From G039029935 sp039029935 (GTDB lineage: Bacteria > Chloroflexota > Anaerolineae > Caldilineales > Caldilineaceae): DNA of 6,680 nt. Positions within the stretch are counted from its first letter, which is position 1; each line of letters opens with the position of its first letter. The position numbers were made by a program, and so were the translations under genes. The notes below the pieces were generated by a model, which had not been told where the DNA came from, made no database searches, and saw nothing but the letters and a program-made list of their open reading frames with translations. The stretch covers positions 1 through 6,680 of the forward strand of contig JBCCFC010000768.1 in NCBI GenBank assembly GCA_039029935.1. Direction: 5' to 3'. Shown in pieces: positions 1-5,965 of this stretch.

Positions 1-174
1 AAAATTAATAACACAATCTACATGAAACCTGAGCTAGTGTAGTGCGAGTGCGCAATGCCAACACCACACAGTGTCACTTTTCAATGTATGCAGCACTGCA
101 AGACAGCCACTGCAAACACATGAAGTGGCACTAGCAGATGCAAAAACTTGACGAAGAGTGAATTGAGAGACAGG
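1..174. other. Upstream non-coding region of the STAND gene
   Basis: No convincing coding sequence is visible. The frame of the downstream gene is closed by TAG at 40-42 and TGA at 121-123, and the peptide read between them does not resemble the missing N-terminal part of that gene. The first 25 bases are AT-rich. The region holds two AGTGnCACT motifs (70-78 and 124-132) and a 6-bp perfect hairpin, GCCACT at 106-111 with AGTGGC at 124-129. No convincing sigma-70 promoter pair was found. Confidence 0.6.
70..132. promoter_or_regulatory. Pair of AGTGnCACT palindromic motifs, possible operator or RNA stem
   Basis: AGTGTCACT lies at 70-78 and AGTGGCACT at 124-132. Each is a 4-1-4 palindrome, and their centres are 54 bp apart, close to five helical turns. 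The two copies are also inverted with respect to each other over ten bases (70-79 with 123-132), with one T-G pair that would be a G-U wobble in RNA. Their place just ahead of the STAND gene would suit a two-site operator or a leader stem-loop. This is inference; no known regulator consensus was recognised. Confidence 0.25.
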
Positions 175-3100
175 ATGACAGACACAACGACAGATAAGGA
201 ATCCAGCCGACAGTTGATGGTGATGCTGGCACTTGATGGTCAACAACAGGTCGCGCTCAATGAATATGATACGCTTGTGGCGATGTTGGACGACGAATTT
301 GCTGTCCCGCCGATGGCCGTCACCATCAGCGCCTACGAGCGCATTGTCAATCAAGCCTACAAAGAGCAAGTGGCACAGCAATTTGGTGAGATCAAAATGA
401 ACGAGACGACTGATACGATGAGCTTGCACCTGCCCACCTTTACACAGCCCATCATCGGGCGTTTGCGCGAACTAGGCACGTTGTTGCATCAACTCCAGAA
501 CCCCGATTGCCGTCTATTGACCATCACGGGGCTGGGTGGCACCGGGAAAACCTACCTAGCTGTCGAAATGGCGAAAAAGGTATTGCAGCAGCAAACCTTT
601 GGGCAAGGCGTCGTCTATATCTCTTTGGCAGGGGTCCAATCCACAGACCGATTCCCCGAAGCGTTTGTGCAGGCACTTTCCCTCGTGTTGACCGATAACC
701 GTGATGCATTGACACAGGTTTGTGGGTATCTGGAATCCAAGGAAATGTTGATTGTGCTGGATAGCGTGGAACACCTGCTTGTCAGGCCACAAACCCAGCG
801 TCAGGTACAGGGGCAGTCACAGAGACAGTCACAGAGACAGTCATATAGCCAATCACAGAACCAATCTGCCACCCAAATGATCTCACACATCATGCGCGCG
901 GCCCCAGATGTCAAATTTTTGGTGACATCGCGCCAGCCATTACAGATGCAGCAGGAACACTTATTTTCGCTCGCTGGCATGACAGTGCCTGCCCTCCACT
1001 CATCACTGACACCCGCGGAACTCATCCAGATAGACGCAATTCAGCTCTTTCAACAAGCGGCGAAACAGACAAACGTGGATTTTGCCGTGACTGCAGAAAA
1101 TCAACAGGCTGTGATTGCGTTTTGCCGCTTGGTGCAGGGGACACCGCTTGCCATTGTCCTGGGGGCGGCGCATATGGATTTTCTGACGCCAGAGGAATTG
1201 TTGGCGGAGTGTCTGGAGAGTCTGGATGTGTTGGAAACGACATGGACTGATTTGCCTGACCGACAACGCAGCGTCCGTGCGGTCTTTGAGTACTCGTGGC
1301 GTTTGCTCGACACTCCTCTGCAGGAAATCTTCCAAAAACTGGCCGTATTCCGTGGTGGGTTCACGCGTGAAGCGGCGCGAACAGTGGTCGGGGTCTCGCT
1401 GCCCCAACTCAAACACCTCCACACGCATTCCTTGATTGCGCAGATTGACAAAGGCCGCTATGAGATTCACGAGCTGTTACGACAGTTTGGTGAGGAAAAG
1501 CTGGATACAGATAAACTCATCAGTGAGCAGGAGCAGTCAATCGGTCGTATCAAGCAACGGTCTGTGTACGATAAACATATGCACTACTATTTGACATGGC
1601 TTGCTGAACAGACAGAGACGATTCAAGGGGAGCAACCCCACGAAGCGGTGACCGCGATTGCCATTGACCAGCAAAATATTCAACAGGCATGGACGCATGG
1701 GGTTGCGGTCAAGGCGATTGAACAGTTGGCAGCAAGCCGCAAAGCACTCTCTCTTTTTTATGAGATCAGAGGCTTATACCAAGAGGCGGTTGATAGATTT
1801 AGCGAGGCAATCAACGCACTCCAACCCCATATGGACCAAATCACCACGACACACATATCACAGGAATCTATCGCGCTGGTTGAACTCTATTGTCTTCTAC
1901 TGTGTAGACAGGACTTTTTCTATCTGATGATGGGTGGACGTCAGCAGGTGGAACAAAGTGTAGCAACCATCATGGACTATGTAAAACTGCTCCCTGAGTC
2001 ATCAGCCACACGTTTTTACATCCAATCGCGTGCCTATTGGACATGGGCATTGGCGTTCAATCGGCAAAATAACTATACAAAAGCCTACGATAGCGTGGAA
2101 CAAGCATTGGTGTGGGCAGAGCAGGCGAAAAATCCGCTGCTTGTGGCGGATTGTCTTTACCTACGTGGGTTGATCTATTTCTATCTGGATTACTTTACAA
2201 AGGCTCTTCGCGATGCACACGACGCCTATAATCGCTATAGAGAGGCCAATCACCGTTGGGAGGAGATTTTGTGTCTCAGATTGTTGGGCATTGTCAAAGA
2301 GTGGTTGGGTGAGTATGCTATGGCAAGAATCTATTATGAAGAGGTTGTCCAACTCAGCGATGAGGTCGGCGTGGACCCACGCAAACATCTCATTAATCTT
2401 TGTCGCGTCACCATGAATTTAGGCCATTACGGGGAGGCTGAACGAATGGGGCAACAAGCACTTCAGTTTTTTGTGCATATGAATCACCGAGAGGATATTG
2501 CCAATGCAAACTATCATTTGAGTATGATATACACAAAATTAGGCATCTATCAAACCGCGATAGAGTATATAGAGCAGGCCATCCAGGTCAAACGAAGCCG
2601 TGAAGCCACCGTTGCGGTATACCTACAATCGAACCTCATTTATAATGGTTTAGGGGACTATGAACGTGCGCTGGGGTTCACCATGCAAGCGAAAGAAATT
2701 GCAGACCAACTTGACCTCAATTTCTTACAGGCAGAGGTGTCCATGTATACCGCGTATACACTCAATTTGCTCGGAGACACACAGGGTAGCATGGTGGCCT
2801 ATCAACAAGCCTTGGATTTTTATGCAGATTCTGAGCGTGATTATACAGAAATTGAAATCATGGCAGCATTGGCACATGTTTTATGCGAGGCCAATCAGCA
2901 GGCAGTCGCTATTTCCTATATTGAGGATGTCTTAGTTTACCTCAAAAAAAATTCAAAAAAAATTGATATATTCCTGAAACCCACCGAAGTCTATTTAAAC
3001 TGCTATCATGTATTGCAGGCTTGCGAAGACCCACGTGCCACCGATATCCTCAACCAAGGATATGAGTTATTACAAACGTATGTTGACAAGATTACCAACA

Positions 3101-3177
3101 TGGCGTGGGCAGCATCGTTCCAAGAGAATATTGCTGCCCACAAAGAGATTGCCCAACTTTGGCAAGACCTGACCTAG
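175..3177 (+). CDS. AfsR/SARP-like STAND NTPase with TPR repeats, lacking the DNA-binding domain
   Basis: A 1000-residue signal-transduction ATPase of the STAND class, predicted cytoplasmic. Residues about 12-57 match the tail of a BTAD domain (RQLMVMLALDG... to ...SAYERI). The NB-ARC-like core follows: Walker A GLGGTGKT at 119-126, Walker B LIVLDSVEHL at 192-201, FLVTSR at 248-253, GTPLAI at 322-327, then RQRSVRA near 363, FRGGF near 392 and HELLRQFGEEKL near 432, all typical of AfsR-type regulators. Helical TPR-like repeats fill about 490-920 and should be the ligand-sensing part. A Gln/Ser-rich insertion sits at about 206-234, straight after Walker B. Family members normally begin with a winged-helix and complete BTAD; both are absent here except the BTAD end, so DNA binding is not expected. 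ATG 175 was preferred over in-frame TTG 148, which has no Shine-Dalgarno, although the site before ATG 175 is also weak (purine-rich GAGAGACAGG). The stop overlaps that of the convergent small gene. Confidence 0.88.
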   Translation: MTDTTTDKESSRQLMVMLALDGQQQVALNEYDTLVAMLDDEFAVPPMAVTISAYERIVNQAYKEQVAQQFGEIKMNETTDTMSLHLPTFTQPIIGRLRELGTLLHQLQNPDCRLLTITGLGGTGKTYLAVEMAKKVLQQQTFGQGVVYISLAGVQSTDRFPEAFVQALSLVLTDNRDALTQVCGYLESKEMLIVLDSVEHLLVRPQTQRQVQGQSQRQSQRQSYSQSQNQSATQMISHIMRAAPDVKFLVTSRQPLQMQQEHLFSLAGMTVPALHSSLTPAELIQIDAIQLFQQAAKQTNVDFAVTAENQQAVIAFCRLVQGTPLAIVLGAAHMDFLTPEELLAECLESLDVLETTWTDLPDRQRSVRAVFEYSWRLLDTPLQEIFQKLAVFRGGFTREAARTVVGVSLPQLKHLHTHSLIAQIDKGRYEIHELLRQFGEEKLDTDKLISEQEQSIGRIKQRSVYDKHMHYYLTWLAEQTETIQGEQPHEAVTAIAIDQQNIQQAWTHGVAVKAIEQLAASRKALSLFYEIRGLYQEAVDRFSEAINALQPHMDQITTTHISQESIALVELYCLLLCRQDFFYLMMGGRQQVEQSVATIMDYVKLLPESSATRFYIQSRAYWTWALAFNRQNNYTKAYDSVEQALVWAEQAKNPLLVADCLYLRGLIYFYLDYFTKALRDAHDAYNRYREANHRWEEILCLRLLGIVKEWLGEYAMARIYYEEVVQLSDEVGVDPRKHLINLCRVTMNLGHYGEAERMGQQALQFFVHMNHREDIANANYHLSMIYTKLGIYQTAIEYIEQAIQVKRSREATVAVYLQSNLIYNGLGDYERALGFTMQAKEIADQLDLNFLQAEVSMYTAYTLNLLGDTQGSMVAYQQALDFYADSERDYTEIEIMAALAHVLCEANQQAVAISYIEDVLVYLKKNSKKIDIFLKPTEVYLNCYHVLQACEDPRATDILNQGYELLQTYVDKITNMAWAASFQENIAAHKEIAQLWQDLT
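814..861 (+). repeat. 12-bp tandem repeat coding for a Gln/Ser-rich insert
   Basis: CAGTCACAGAGA occurs twice perfectly in tandem (814-825, 826-837), continues as a partial CAGTCA (838-843), and a degenerate copy, CAATCACAGAAC, lies at 850-861. It is in frame and encodes QSQR repeats inside a longer Gln/Ser-rich stretch of the STAND NTPase (about 790-876). The unit is a multiple of three, so copy-number changes would lengthen or shorten the linker without a frameshift. Confidence 0.85.
2944..2962 (+). repeat. Two A8 homopolymers in the STAND coding sequence
   Basis: Two runs of eight adenines (2944-2951 and 2955-2962) are separated by TTC, forming a tandem 11-base pattern within the coding sequence (residues about 924-930, reading KKNSKKI). 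Runs of this length favour polymerase slippage. Reading the other frames, a one-base gain or loss in either run meets a TGA stop by about 2975, removing roughly the last 70 residues. Whether this is used is unknown. Confidence 0.6.
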
Positions 3178-3413
3178 TTACCAGTCCCCGTACCCGTCTT
3201 ACTCCCCGGGTTACGAGGATCATCGTCTAGGTAATCTTTATAGATATCGTTGTAGATGTTGTCTATTTCTTCTGGGCTACTTGGTAAATTATAGTTTTCT
3301 GCATGAAGTTGAATATAATTGTGAAATTCTTGTACTTTTTCTGGTGCATCCTTGAAATGCCCAACAGCCTTGACATATGTATCAATGTTTTTGTTATCAG
3401 TTAGGTCTAACAT
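3174..3413 (-). CDS. Small acidic protein of unknown function
   Basis: A 79-residue protein I do not recognise. It is rich in Asp, Glu, Asn and Tyr, probably mostly helical (segments around DTYVKAVGHFKDAPEKVQEF and EEIDNIYNDIYKDYL), and ends in a flexible tail PGSKTGTGTGN. There is no signal peptide or membrane segment. Two start codons lie close together: ATG at 3417-3419 would leave one base after the GAGGAG ribosome site, while ATG at 3411-3413 leaves seven, so the inner one was chosen. Much of the gene, especially beyond about 3230, is visibly AT-richer than the flanking large genes, which may indicate a different origin. Its TAG stop and the TAG of the STAND gene are both read from the CTAG at 3174-3177. 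It is divergent to the caspase gene. A role as partner, substrate or inhibitor of either neighbour is possible but unsupported. Confidence 0.68.
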   Translation of the reverse strand: MLDLTDNKNIDTYVKAVGHFKDAPEKVQEFHNYIQLHAENYNLPSSPEEIDNIYNDIYKDYLDDDPRNPGSKTGTGTGN

Positions 3414-3420
3414 ATTCATA

Positions 3421-3426
3421 CTCCTC
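3421..3426 (-). promoter_or_regulatory. Strong ribosome binding site deciding the small gene's start
   Basis: On the minus strand this reads GAGGAG, seven bases ahead of the ATG at 3411-3413 and only one base ahead of the alternative ATG at 3417-3419. The spacing supports the inner start and is the main evidence that this small open frame is really translated. Confidence 0.7.
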
Positions 3427-3494
3427 TGAATGTATAGTGGTTGAAATTGTTGTTTTGTTAAGTTGGTACCTATGTAGTGAAGCCTGTACCCCTA

Positions 3495-3508
3495 CAACAA
3501 ATTTGTTG
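3495..3508. promoter_or_regulatory. Perfect 14-bp palindrome, candidate operator
   Basis: CAACAAATTTGTTG is its own reverse complement over all fourteen bases. It lies in the divergent intergenic region, within the predicted 5' leader of the small gene if transcription begins from the TATAAT at 3555-3560. Binding of a dimeric repressor there would block the small gene. This role is inferred from symmetry and position only. Confidence 0.4.
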
Positions 3509-3554
3509 GCTCAAACGGCCATTGTGCTAATAGCCTTATTTTGATACCCACTTT

Positions 3555-3560
3555 ATTATA
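3555..3560 (-). promoter_or_regulatory. Candidate -10 box (TATAAT) for the small gene
   Basis: The minus strand reads a perfect TATAAT here. No good -35 hexamer sits 16-18 bases upstream (the sequence is CTATAA/GCTATA), so the promoter would need activation or another upstream contact. The 11-bp array begins 22 bases beyond it, where an activator could act. The leader would be roughly 130 bases and include the 14-bp palindrome. Confidence 0.3.
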
Positions 3561-3582
3561 CATCAGGAATGGCGACTTATAG

Positions 3583-3659
3583 CTCTGGAATTACTCCGGC
3601 AATACTCCGGAAATACTCCGGCAACTCTCCAGAAACTCTCCAGAAATACTTGGAGAATA
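3583..3659. repeat. Seven direct repeats of 11 bp upstream of the caspase gene
   Basis: Units start at 3583, 3594, 3605, 3616, 3627, 3638 and 3649. They read CTCTGGAATTA, CTCCGGCAATA, CTCCGGAAATA, CTCCGGCAACT, CTCCAGAAACT, CTCCAGAAATA and CTTGGAGAATA, with a relaxed eighth at 3660. The consensus is CTCCnGnAAnn with no spacing errors. An 11-bp period puts every unit on about the same face of the helix. Known SARP/OmpR-type regulators bind short direct repeats with 11-bp spacing, so a multi-site binding array is the most attractive reading; a slippage-generated repeat is the alternative. The last full unit also forms an inverted match with its neighbour (CTCCA against TGGAG). Confidence 0.8.
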
Positions 3660-3792
3660 CTTAAAAAACACCCTTAGTTCAATATGAAAAACTTATTTAG
3701 TTGCGTAAGTTCTATTCATGAGTGGACGCCCCTCATCGGTTTTACGCCATGAACACTCAAATAATCGTAAAAACAACAACAGTTTATCAAGC

Positions 3793-3799
3793 GAGGGAG
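3793..3799 (+). promoter_or_regulatory. Ribosome binding site of the caspase gene
   Basis: GAGGGAG is followed by eight bases and then ATG at 3808-3810. This is a good Shine-Dalgarno with suitable spacing and it decides in favour of 3808 over the upstream in-frame ATG at 3718, which has no such site. Confidence 0.7.
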
Positions 3800-3807
3800 T
3801 GATCGTC

Positions 3808-5955
3808 ATGACGGTTTATGCATTGTTGGTCGGCATCAATGAGTATGCCGCCGTCAGTAGTCTAAAAGGTAGTGTCCAAGATGTACAGCGGATGGCCGAA
3901 TTTTTGCACGCCAGAGTGAAGCCGACAGCCTTGGCCGAACCATTGATATTGCTGGATCAAGAAGCCACACGTCAAGCCATGATTGATGGCTTTGAATCGT
4001 ATCTCGGTCAAGCACAGGATGGCGACGTTGTATTCTTTTACTACAGTGGACATGGTTCACAAGAACCCGCCCCCCCGCTCTTCTGGTCGGTGGAGCCGGA
4101 TAGACGCAATGAGACCCTCGTCTGTTATGATAGTCGTAGTCGTGACGATGTGTGGGATTTGGCAGACAAAGAATTGGCCTATCTGATTGAAAAAATTTCG
4201 ATGGGCAAAGAGATACACACAGTGGTCATTCTGGATGCCTGTCACTCTGGCTCTGCCACGCGTAATCTGGCGGACGATGTGCTTGTGCGCATGACACCTG
4301 CAACTGAATGGTCACGACCGCTAGAGAGTTATTACATTCAACAACCGTCAGGGAAGACATCCCACAGCGAGCATGTCTATATGCCCCCAAAGGGTAAGCA
4401 TATTTTGCTCTCGGCCTGTGCCCCACATCAACAGGCATATGAACGCAGGTTGGGCAGGGAACGAGAACGACAGGGTGTCTTCTCCTATTATCTGCGCAAA
4501 GCACTTTCAGAGAGTCGCCCCGATTTGACCTATCGCGACCTGTACAAACATGTCTCAGCCTTGGTGCGCTTGAACAAGGCTGAACAGACACCACAACTGG
4601 AGGCACAGGATGAAAGTATCCACCAGCGATTCTTGGGGGGCGATATCATCCAGCCACGCTCGATGAGTTTTGGTGTCTCATATAATCAAGCGACACGTTG
4701 TTTTGTTATGGATGGGGGTACGATTCATGGCATCATGCCAGTCATGAGTGAAAGTGTGGATGATAGGGTTGGTGAAAGTGCGCGGACCGAGACGACGACC
4801 GTCGCAATCTTCCCCAAGGATGACAACCAACTGGCACTACAAAATGCGCTGGGGTTTACAACCGTGCTGGATGTCATGGCAACGCAGAGCCACTTGGACG
4901 ACACGCTCTCGCTGACATCCCTGCCCAACCTCCGGGAGGTTCGGGCAATGGCGGTTTCACCTCCACTGTCAAAATTACAGCGGCGCGATACCTATAAAGC
5001 GGTGGTGATTGCCTCACCCATGCCACGCCAATTGGTTGAACTCAGTGGCGATGAAACCGCCCTTGCCCCCATACACAGAACACTTAACACGGTCAATGAT
5101 GGCAACCCCTCGCTCTTTGTGTGCATGTCACGCCACGATACAGATATAGCAGCGGCGCAACTGGGTGTGATCGCGATGGAGGAGGAGCAGGTCTACCGTG
5201 TCTATCATACGCAAGTGCATGAGCCAGAGCCTACATCACTGATAAACCAGCCACGGTTTATCGACACACCCTACACCAAACCAATGGCTGCGCAGATTGT
5301 TGTCCAGCAGTTGGAACATATCGCCCGCTGGATCAACTTGGCTGGACTCACCAACCCCAATACGAGGCTGACACGCGACGATATCACGCTCACGGTCAAG
5401 CGCATGGACCGCGATGGCACGGGGACACTGCTGGATGCCAACGATATCATCCACCTGCCATACAAACAACGCAACGGTGTGTTGGAAAACCCTGGATTGA
5501 CCTTTGAAATCCATAATCACACCGACCAACGCCTCTATGCTGCGCTGGTCAATCTTGCCCCTTCCTATCGTGTTTGGCCTGTCGCCCTGCCGGGGTCATT
5601 GAGTACGGTTGAACTGACACCCAAGTCATCCTTCCTCGTGGCAAACGGGCGACGCCTTGCCTTGGGGATTCCCGATTCGCTGCCGGAAACAGTCACAACC
5701 GTTTCCGATATGTTCAAACTGGTTGTCAGCACCATGCCCTTTGACGCCACCATTCTGACCGAACCACCGCTGGGACCCCAGTTCCGCACGGAGAAGAAGG
5801 ATATCGAGGATTTCAAAACCGACGGTGATACGGATACACTAAGCGCACAGTTGGCGCGCATTCCATTTCGGGGAGAGCAGTTTCAAGAGATTGCGCAGTT
5901 GAGCGATTGGTGTACGATTGATGTGTTGGTGGTGATTACGCGGTCATCAGAATGA
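3808..5955 (+). CDS. Caspase-like cysteine protease (peptidase C14, orthocaspase/metacaspase type)
   Basis: A 715-residue protein with a caspase fold at its very N-terminus. The first strand YALLVGINEY is at 4-13; the catalytic His is His82 in FFYYSGHG, and the catalytic Cys is Cys145 in VVILDACHSG, so the dyad is intact. The p10-like part follows: HILLSACAPHQQAYE at 198-212 and GVFSYYLRKALSE at 223-235. Between them is a very basic loop, RRLGRERERQG (213-223), a plausible self-cleavage site since proteases of this group cut after Arg or Lys. The rest is not catalytic: about 564-650 (LTFEIHNHTDQRLYAALVN...) resembles the DUF4384-like beta domain often found behind bacterial caspases. A DRDGTG loop at 534-539 looks like half an EF-hand. 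No signal peptide or membrane segment is seen, so it should be cytoplasmic. Start 3808 is chosen for its ribosome site and because the family homology begins there. It is divergent to the small gene and downstream of the 11-bp array. Confidence 0.9.
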   Translation: MTVYALLVGINEYAAVSSLKGSVQDVQRMAEFLHARVKPTALAEPLILLDQEATRQAMIDGFESYLGQAQDGDVVFFYYSGHGSQEPAPPLFWSVEPDRRNETLVCYDSRSRDDVWDLADKELAYLIEKISMGKEIHTVVILDACHSGSATRNLADDVLVRMTPATEWSRPLESYYIQQPSGKTSHSEHVYMPPKGKHILLSACAPHQQAYERRLGRERERQGVFSYYLRKALSESRPDLTYRDLYKHVSALVRLNKAEQTPQLEAQDESIHQRFLGGDIIQPRSMSFGVSYNQATRCFVMDGGTIHGIMPVMSESVDDRVGESARTETTTVAIFPKDDNQLALQNALGFTTVLDVMATQSHLDDTLSLTSLPNLREVRAMAVSPPLSKLQRRDTYKAVVIASPMPRQLVELSGDETALAPIHRTLNTVNDGNPSLFVCMSRHDTDIAAAQLGVIAMEEEQVYRVYHTQVHEPEPTSLINQPRFIDTPYTKPMAAQIVVQQLEHIARWINLAGLTNPNTRLTRDDITLTVKRMDRDGTGTLLDANDIIHLPYKQRNGVLENPGLTFEIHNHTDQRLYAALVNLAPSYRVWPVALPGSLSTVELTPKSSFLVANGRRLALGIPDSLPETVTTVSDMFKLVVSTMPFDATILTEPPLGPQFRTEKKDIEDFKTDGDTDTLSAQLARIPFRGEQFQEIAQLSDWCTIDVLVVITRSSE
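4070..4076 (+). repeat. C7 homopolymer between the two catalytic residues of the caspase
   Basis: Seven cytosines begin 17 bases after the catalytic His codon (4051-4053), encoding Ala-Pro-Pro. A gain of one base reaches TAG near 4101-4104 and a loss reaches TGA near 4186, so either change would switch the protease off before the catalytic Cys codon. The run is short for a true contingency locus. Confidence 0.4.
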
Positions 5956-5965
5956 TAGTACAACG

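Larger units (their letters stand above)
3414..3807. other. Divergent intergenic region between small gene and caspase gene
   Basis: About 390 bases between divergently oriented starts. In order it holds the small gene's ribosome site, a 14-bp perfect palindrome at 3495-3508, a minus-strand TATAAT at 3555-3560, an 11-bp direct-repeat array at 3583-3659, an AT-rich stretch at 3660-3717 and the caspase ribosome site at 3793-3799. The frame is open from 3718 to 3807 ahead of the caspase start, but the encoded 30 residues (rich in Ser and Asn) look non-family. No clear plus-strand sigma-70 promoter was found. Confidence 0.6.

Noticed and set aside
148..174. TTG start at 148 for the STAND gene, adding nine residues
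   Set aside because: There is no Shine-Dalgarno before TTG and the added residues are not part of the BTAD homology. ATG 175 is preferred, although its own ribosome site is weak, so this is not settled.
148..176. TTGACG at 148-153 as a -35 box
   Set aside because: The matching -10 position (171-176, CAGGAT) is a poor match and overlaps the chosen start codon.
34..429. Minus-strand open frame at the window start
   Set aside because: It overlaps the start of the STAND gene, is rich in Cys and His without pattern, and has no homology that I can recognise.
1003..1470. Minus-strand open frame opposite the STAND gene
   Set aside because: It lies fully inside a well-supported coding sequence and shows no recognisable motif; the same holds for the minus-strand frames at 4226-4606, 5236-5529 and 5565-5861 opposite the caspase gene.
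3431..3461. Minus-strand promoter TTAACA / TATACA next to the small gene
   Set aside because: The spacer is 19 bases, and the expected transcription start would fall inside the GAGGAG ribosome site, leaving no usable leader.
3583..3670. 11-bp repeat array as a CRISPR
   Set aside because: The units are only 11 bp, contiguous and degenerate, with no spacers and no cas genes.
3718..3807. ATG start at 3718 for the caspase gene, adding 30 residues
   Set aside because: No ribosome site precedes it, the extra peptide is Ser/Asn-rich without family likeness, and a good GAGGGAG lies before ATG 3808, where the caspase fold begins.
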